From contig CAJXNE010000084.1 in NCBI GenBank assembly GCA_913056285.1, forward strand, positions 1 through 8,746: a stretch of 8,746 nt of DNA, in the 5' to 3' direction. Below the pieces are notes generated by a model. It was given only the letters and a program-made list of their open reading frames with translations, was not told the DNA's origin and made no database searches. The position numbers and the translations under genes are program-made. Shown piece by piece: positions 6,132 to 8,746 of the stretch (position 1 is its first letter; the number at the start of each line of letters is the position of its first letter). Origin of the DNA: an uncultured Zetaproteobacteria bacterium. Lineage in GTDB: Bacteria > Pseudomonadota > Zetaproteobacteria > Mariprofundales > Mariprofundaceae.

Positions 6132-7228
6132 CGCATGGCATTCTTTGCCGCATGATGTTGGCGGCGCATATTAACCAAGAAAAATGTTTAAACAACCACG
6201 GCGAGAACACCCCCCTTGCATGCACTCGCTGCGAGCAAGCATGCCCGGCCAATGCGATAAAACTTGGCGTTAAAACAATTCCGCAACTGGACACATCGGC
6301 CTGCACGGGTTGCACAGCGTGCGTGTGCGTCTGTCCCGTGGATGCTATCGGTCACGAATCCAGCCAGCCTGTTGAACTTTTACAACAAGTGCATCGTCTG
6401 ACCATGCAGGGTGACAGCACGATCCATGCTGCGTGCAGCGCTGTTTGCGCTGACGATGCAGATGTAAACATACCATGTCACGCCATGTGGAATCCCATCC
6501 TGCTTGCATGCATGGCGGCGGAAGGCGTGGCGACACTAGAGCTTGAGGGTATGAGTCAATGCGATACATGTCCTGTTCGTCATGGCGCAAACGTTATGCA
6601 GCAAACCGAAAAGGATTATGCCACCCTGAACAATGCGCTGGGCGTCCACATGGTCATCTCCAGACAAATAAGGCCCAGACAAAGGGATATTCAAGTAACA
6701 ACAAAGGGCTCTGTTGCCCATACGGAACCCCCGCGGCGTGCCTTTTTTCGCAGCCTGATCCCATCCATTGCTCAGGGAGCTGCTATGGCGGCGGCCCAAA
6801 TCGGTCAGGCGGCCAGTCAGTCCATCCGGGAAGAAATACCACAGGAAAATGCATCACACCTGAATTTACCTGTGCGCCTGCGGCTATTTTTGCGCGCCTT
6901 GCCCCGTCTGCAAGCTAATTTCACTCCTGTTCCACCTATGCTTTCCTTGCCCATAGGTGCCATTCAGGCCGATGCCCGTTGTACAGCTTGTAATCAATGT
7001 GTTGAGCAATGCCCCACGCAGGCAATCAGTATCAGGGAATTCGGTGCCAACAAGGTGCTTGAATTTCAGCCCGATGCCTGCATAGGGTGTCAGCAATGTA
7101 TTGCTTTGTGTCCGGAAGATGCACTTGAGCATCTGCCTGGCATCTCGCTTCCTGCTATGCTGACGCAGCGTGTACGACCATTGGTGATGGTGCCCGTCAA
7201 CACATCAAAAACAGCTGCAGATTGTTAA
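6125..7228 (+). CDS. Polyferredoxin with four [4Fe-4S] motifs and a cysteine-rich middle domain
   Basis: This 367-residue cysteine-rich protein has no signal peptide and is probably cytoplasmic. The N-terminal pair is an atypical motif (C21, then C33-x2-C36-x3-C40-P) and a standard one (C60-x2-C63-x2-C66-x3-C70-P, with an extra C68). The middle (about 100-154) has C104-x3-C108, then IPC118 and C146-x2-C149-P around LLACMAAEGVATLEL. That arrangement recalls the MvhD/FlpD-type iron-sulfur fold, but the link is only inferred. A linker with PRRAFFRSL (203-211) and an Ala-rich stretch precedes a standard C-terminal pair (C286/289/292/296 and C319/322/325/329). The overall plan resembles polyferredoxins encoded beside formate dehydrogenase-like genes, but no such partner is in the window. 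The start is uncertain: the ATG at 6125 has no ribosome binding site, nor do those at 6152 and 6155; an upstream in-frame stop lies at 6116. It is divergent from petABC. Confidence 0.85.
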   Translation: MSSHGILCRMMLAAHINQEKCLNNHGENTPLACTRCEQACPANAIKLGVKTIPQLDTSACTGCTACVCVCPVDAIGHESSQPVELLQQVHRLTMQGDSTIHAACSAVCADDADVNIPCHAMWNPILLACMAAEGVATLELEGMSQCDTCPVRHGANVMQQTEKDYATLNNALGVHMVISRQIRPRQRDIQVTTKGSVAHTEPPRRAFFRSLIPSIAQGAAMAAAQIGQAASQSIREEIPQENASHLNLPVRLRLFLRALPRLQANFTPVPPMLSLPIGAIQADARCTACNQCVEQCPTQAISIREFGANKVLEFQPDACIGCQQCIALCPEDALEHLPGISLPAMLTQRVRPLVMVPVNTSKTAADC

Positions 7229-7237
7229 ATGACTAGA

Positions 7238-8611
7238 CTAGCAGTGCTTCTTCAGCCAGGCGGATCCGGATGCCTCATCCTCGAACGCTCCCTCCAGCTG
7301 AGCCATATATGCCAGTTGGATGATTCGCCCCATTTCAGGGCCAGGATTAATCCCCATCCGTAATAATAGCTTCCCGTTCACAATGGCCGGGGGGCTGGAG
7401 CGATGATGATTGAGTTCGGAGGCGCGCTGCAGCCATGTTAGCGCCGGTCTGCATGGCGGGGCAGGGGAGCGACCGGAGGCATCCGCTTCGACCAGCATTT
7501 CCCACAATTCGATATTGGCTGGCTCCAGTCTGTGTGACAGACGGCGCACGGCCCTTGGGGTTGGCTCGCCGTGCAGATGGGTGATGTGATCCAGTATCAG
7601 CGGCTGGATGTATTCAAACAGGCGTGAAGGCGCACCAATGTTGCCCATAAATCGCCTTGCCGGGGCAATACCTGCTTCACTATGAGCCGGAGAGGTTATG
7701 TTGCCTGATTCGTTTAATGCAGTGCAGGCAGGCTTGCCAAAATCATGGCACAGTGATGAGAACATCAAATATTCAGTCGTATTATCATCCAGATCATTTT
7801 TAACAGCAATCCGCGCAGCCTGATCGCATACCTGCAACGTGTGATTCCACACATCGCCTTCAGGATGCCAGCGTGGCGCCTGCGGACAGTCAATCAATAC
7901 CTGTAATTGAGGATAGCGTAGAATCCAGCCGCTGTCTCTGAGTGCCTGCAGTCCGAACGATGGATATGAGGCATGACTCCATTTTTGCCACTCGCACCAG
8001 ATGCGTTCTTTGGACAAGGTATCGGCTTCCTTAAGCATGCTTTGACATAAAGCAGCAGTTTCTTTGGCCATCTTCAGACGGAACCTTGCCGCAAATTGTA
8101 TCGCTCTCAATGGTCTGAGAGGATCTTCATGGAATGCATGACTTACATGTCGTAATATTCTGTTTTTAAGGTCTTTTATGCCACCGTAAAAATCCATCAG
8201 CTGATCATCTAATGGATCGAGCATCATGGCATTGATCGAAAAATCGCGGCGTAAACTGGCTGTTTCGGGAGGCAGGTTCGGATCAATTGAAACCTCAAAG
8301 CCACGATGACCACTGCCCGATTTTGACTCAGCGCGGGGCATGGCCACGTCAATTTCGAAACGATCCAACCATAGCTTGTATACTCCGAAATGACGTCCGA
8401 CAAGTGCTGTTTTTCCGCATTGATCCAGTGTTGCCTTGAGCGTTTTCGGCTGCAATCCATACACTTCCAGGTCAAAGTCTTTCGGCTGAATTCCCAGAAT
8501 CAGATCGCGAACACATCCGCCCACCAGCCACGCATGTCCGCCCGCATTGCCAATGTGACGGCATAAGGTGTGCAATTGATCGGGCAAAGCTGTGTTATCT
8601 AATACAGGCAT
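7238..8611 (-). CDS. cca: tRNA nucleotidyltransferase (CCA-adding enzyme family) with HD domain
   Basis: This 457-residue protein belongs to the class II nucleotidyltransferase family that builds or repairs the CCA end of tRNAs. LVGGCVRDLILG (29-40) is the nucleotide-binding G-rich loop. D45-F-D47 is the catalytic metal-binding pair, RRDFSINAM (121-129) the conserved flexible-loop/arginine motif, and EDPLRPLRAIQFAARF (162-177) the neck motif. A C-terminal HD phosphohydrolase region has H249-PEGDVW-x-H257 and CHD (288-290). The sequence cannot show whether it adds CCA, only A, or only CC, and poly(A) polymerase is an alternative family outcome. The frame stays open to 8662, but that ATG lies in the loop of a terminator hairpin, so I prefer the ATG at 8609-8611, which has only a weak GGA upstream. 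It converges on the polyferredoxin gene with 9 bases between stops. Confidence 0.88.
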   Translation of the reverse strand: MPVLDNTALPDQLHTLCRHIGNAGGHAWLVGGCVRDLILGIQPKDFDLEVYGLQPKTLKATLDQCGKTALVGRHFGVYKLWLDRFEIDVAMPRAESKSGSGHRGFEVSIDPNLPPETASLRRDFSINAMMLDPLDDQLMDFYGGIKDLKNRILRHVSHAFHEDPLRPLRAIQFAARFRLKMAKETAALCQSMLKEADTLSKERIWCEWQKWSHASYPSFGLQALRDSGWILRYPQLQVLIDCPQAPRWHPEGDVWNHTLQVCDQAARIAVKNDLDDNTTEYLMFSSLCHDFGKPACTALNESGNITSPAHSEAGIAPARRFMGNIGAPSRLFEYIQPLILDHITHLHGEPTPRAVRRLSHRLEPANIELWEMLVEADASGRSPAPPCRPALTWLQRASELNHHRSSPPAIVNGKLLLRMGINPGPEMGRIIQLAYMAQLEGAFEDEASGSAWLKKHC

Positions 8612-8644
8612 AGGCTTATTCCACGTGCAGACATGCACAATGGC

Positions 8645-8676
8645 AAGAAAAAGGAGCTGCATTTCTGCAACTCCTT
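8645..8676 (-). terminator. Rho-independent terminator upstream of the nucleotidyltransferase gene
   Basis: On the minus strand AAGGAGTTGCA and TGCAGCTCCTT pair over 11 positions (ten Watson-Crick and one G-U). They close a GAAA tetraloop, and the run CCTTTTTCTTG follows. This is a strong intrinsic terminator for a minus-strand gene entering from the right. Its AAGGAG would mimic a ribosome binding site for the ATG at 8662, which is misleading. Read on the plus strand the tail is ATATTATTT, so weak bidirectional action is possible. Confidence 0.75.
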
Positions 8677-8695
8677 ATATTATTTCATGATTTGG

Positions 8696-8711
8696 CGTCC
8701 CCAAGGGGACG
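8696..8711. repeat. Short perfect inverted repeat
   Basis: CGTCCCC and GGGGACG are perfect 7-base arms around AA. The repeat lies 20 bases to the right of the terminator hairpin, between it and a possible upstream gene end. There is no T-tract on either side, so it is not a terminator alone. It could stabilise the 3' end of the upstream transcript. Confidence 0.4.
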
Positions 8712-8716
8712 TGTGC

Positions 8717-8746
8717 TTAACCCATGTAAGCCATATATACCAACGA
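8717..8746 (-). CDS. Possible 3' end of an unidentified minus-strand gene
   Basis: On the minus strand the last in-window codons read SLVYMAYMG followed by TAA (8719-8717). A strong terminator lies about 40 bases further on, so a gene is expected to end near here, and this open frame is a candidate. The hydrophobic residues would suit a membrane segment. Nine residues are too few to identify it, and the other two minus-strand frames cannot be excluded. Confidence 0.2.
   Translation of the reverse strand, partial: SLVYMAYMG

Noticed and set aside
6559..6918. 119-codon open frame within the polyferredoxin gene in another plus-strand frame
   Set aside because: The overlapped frame has ferredoxin motifs and clear family features; this frame has none and no initiation signal.
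1..8746. CRISPR array, tRNA, rRNA, insertion sequence, toxin-antitoxin or phage genes
   Set aside because: I looked on both strands and saw no regularly spaced repeats, no transposase or integrase motifs, and no tRNA cloverleaf or rRNA-like segment.

Overview
The window looks like a stretch of a pseudomonadotal (proteobacterial) chromosome of roughly even base composition. The main clue is a complete three-gene cytochrome bc1 operon (Rieske, cytochrome b, cytochrome c1). Its separate b and c1 genes and its PVWY Qo motif are, as I recall, the beta/gammaproteobacterial form; a related lineage such as the Zetaproteobacteria cannot be excluded. I see no insertion sequence, phage gene, CRISPR array, tRNA or rRNA. 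Most of the window is core metabolism, and the unusual material lies in the intergenic regions and in one polyferredoxin.

Layout, left to right. At 2-1045 (+) is the 3' part of a glycine-oxidase/ThiO-type flavoprotein, cut by the window edge. A short spacer (1046-1167) holds a dispersed-type repeat built from decamers. At 1168-2604 (-) is hemN, oxygen-independent coproporphyrinogen III oxidase, with an FNR/ANR-like box about 85 bases upstream of its start. Between hemN and the next intact gene lie a decayed c-type cytochrome (about 2787-2939) and a rho-independent terminator. At 2991-3368 (-) is an intact basic class I cytochrome c with its own promoter candidate. It follows the bc1 operon petC (3464-4147), petB (4149-5363) and petA (5378-5968), all on the minus strand. 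A 156-base divergent region (5969-6124) carries the petA promoter, an AT-only perfect palindrome, and a second palindrome that spans the start codon of the next gene. At 6125-7228 (+) is a cysteine-rich polyferredoxin with two pairs of [4Fe-4S] motifs around an unusual middle domain. It converges on a CCA-adding-enzyme-like nucleotidyltransferase with an HD domain (7238-8611, -). The right edge holds a strong terminator, an inverted repeat, and perhaps the last codons of another minus-strand gene.

How the genes fit together. PetABC oxidises quinol and reduces c-type cytochromes. The small cytochrome directly downstream is a natural electron acceptor for it. HemN supplies haem precursor when oxygen is scarce, which fits both the haem demand of this cluster and the FNR-like box. 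The polyferredoxin is probably another electron-transfer component, but its partner is not in the window. ThiO (thiazole/thiamine synthesis) and the nucleotidyltransferase (tRNA 3' ends) are housekeeping neighbours with no evident link to respiration.
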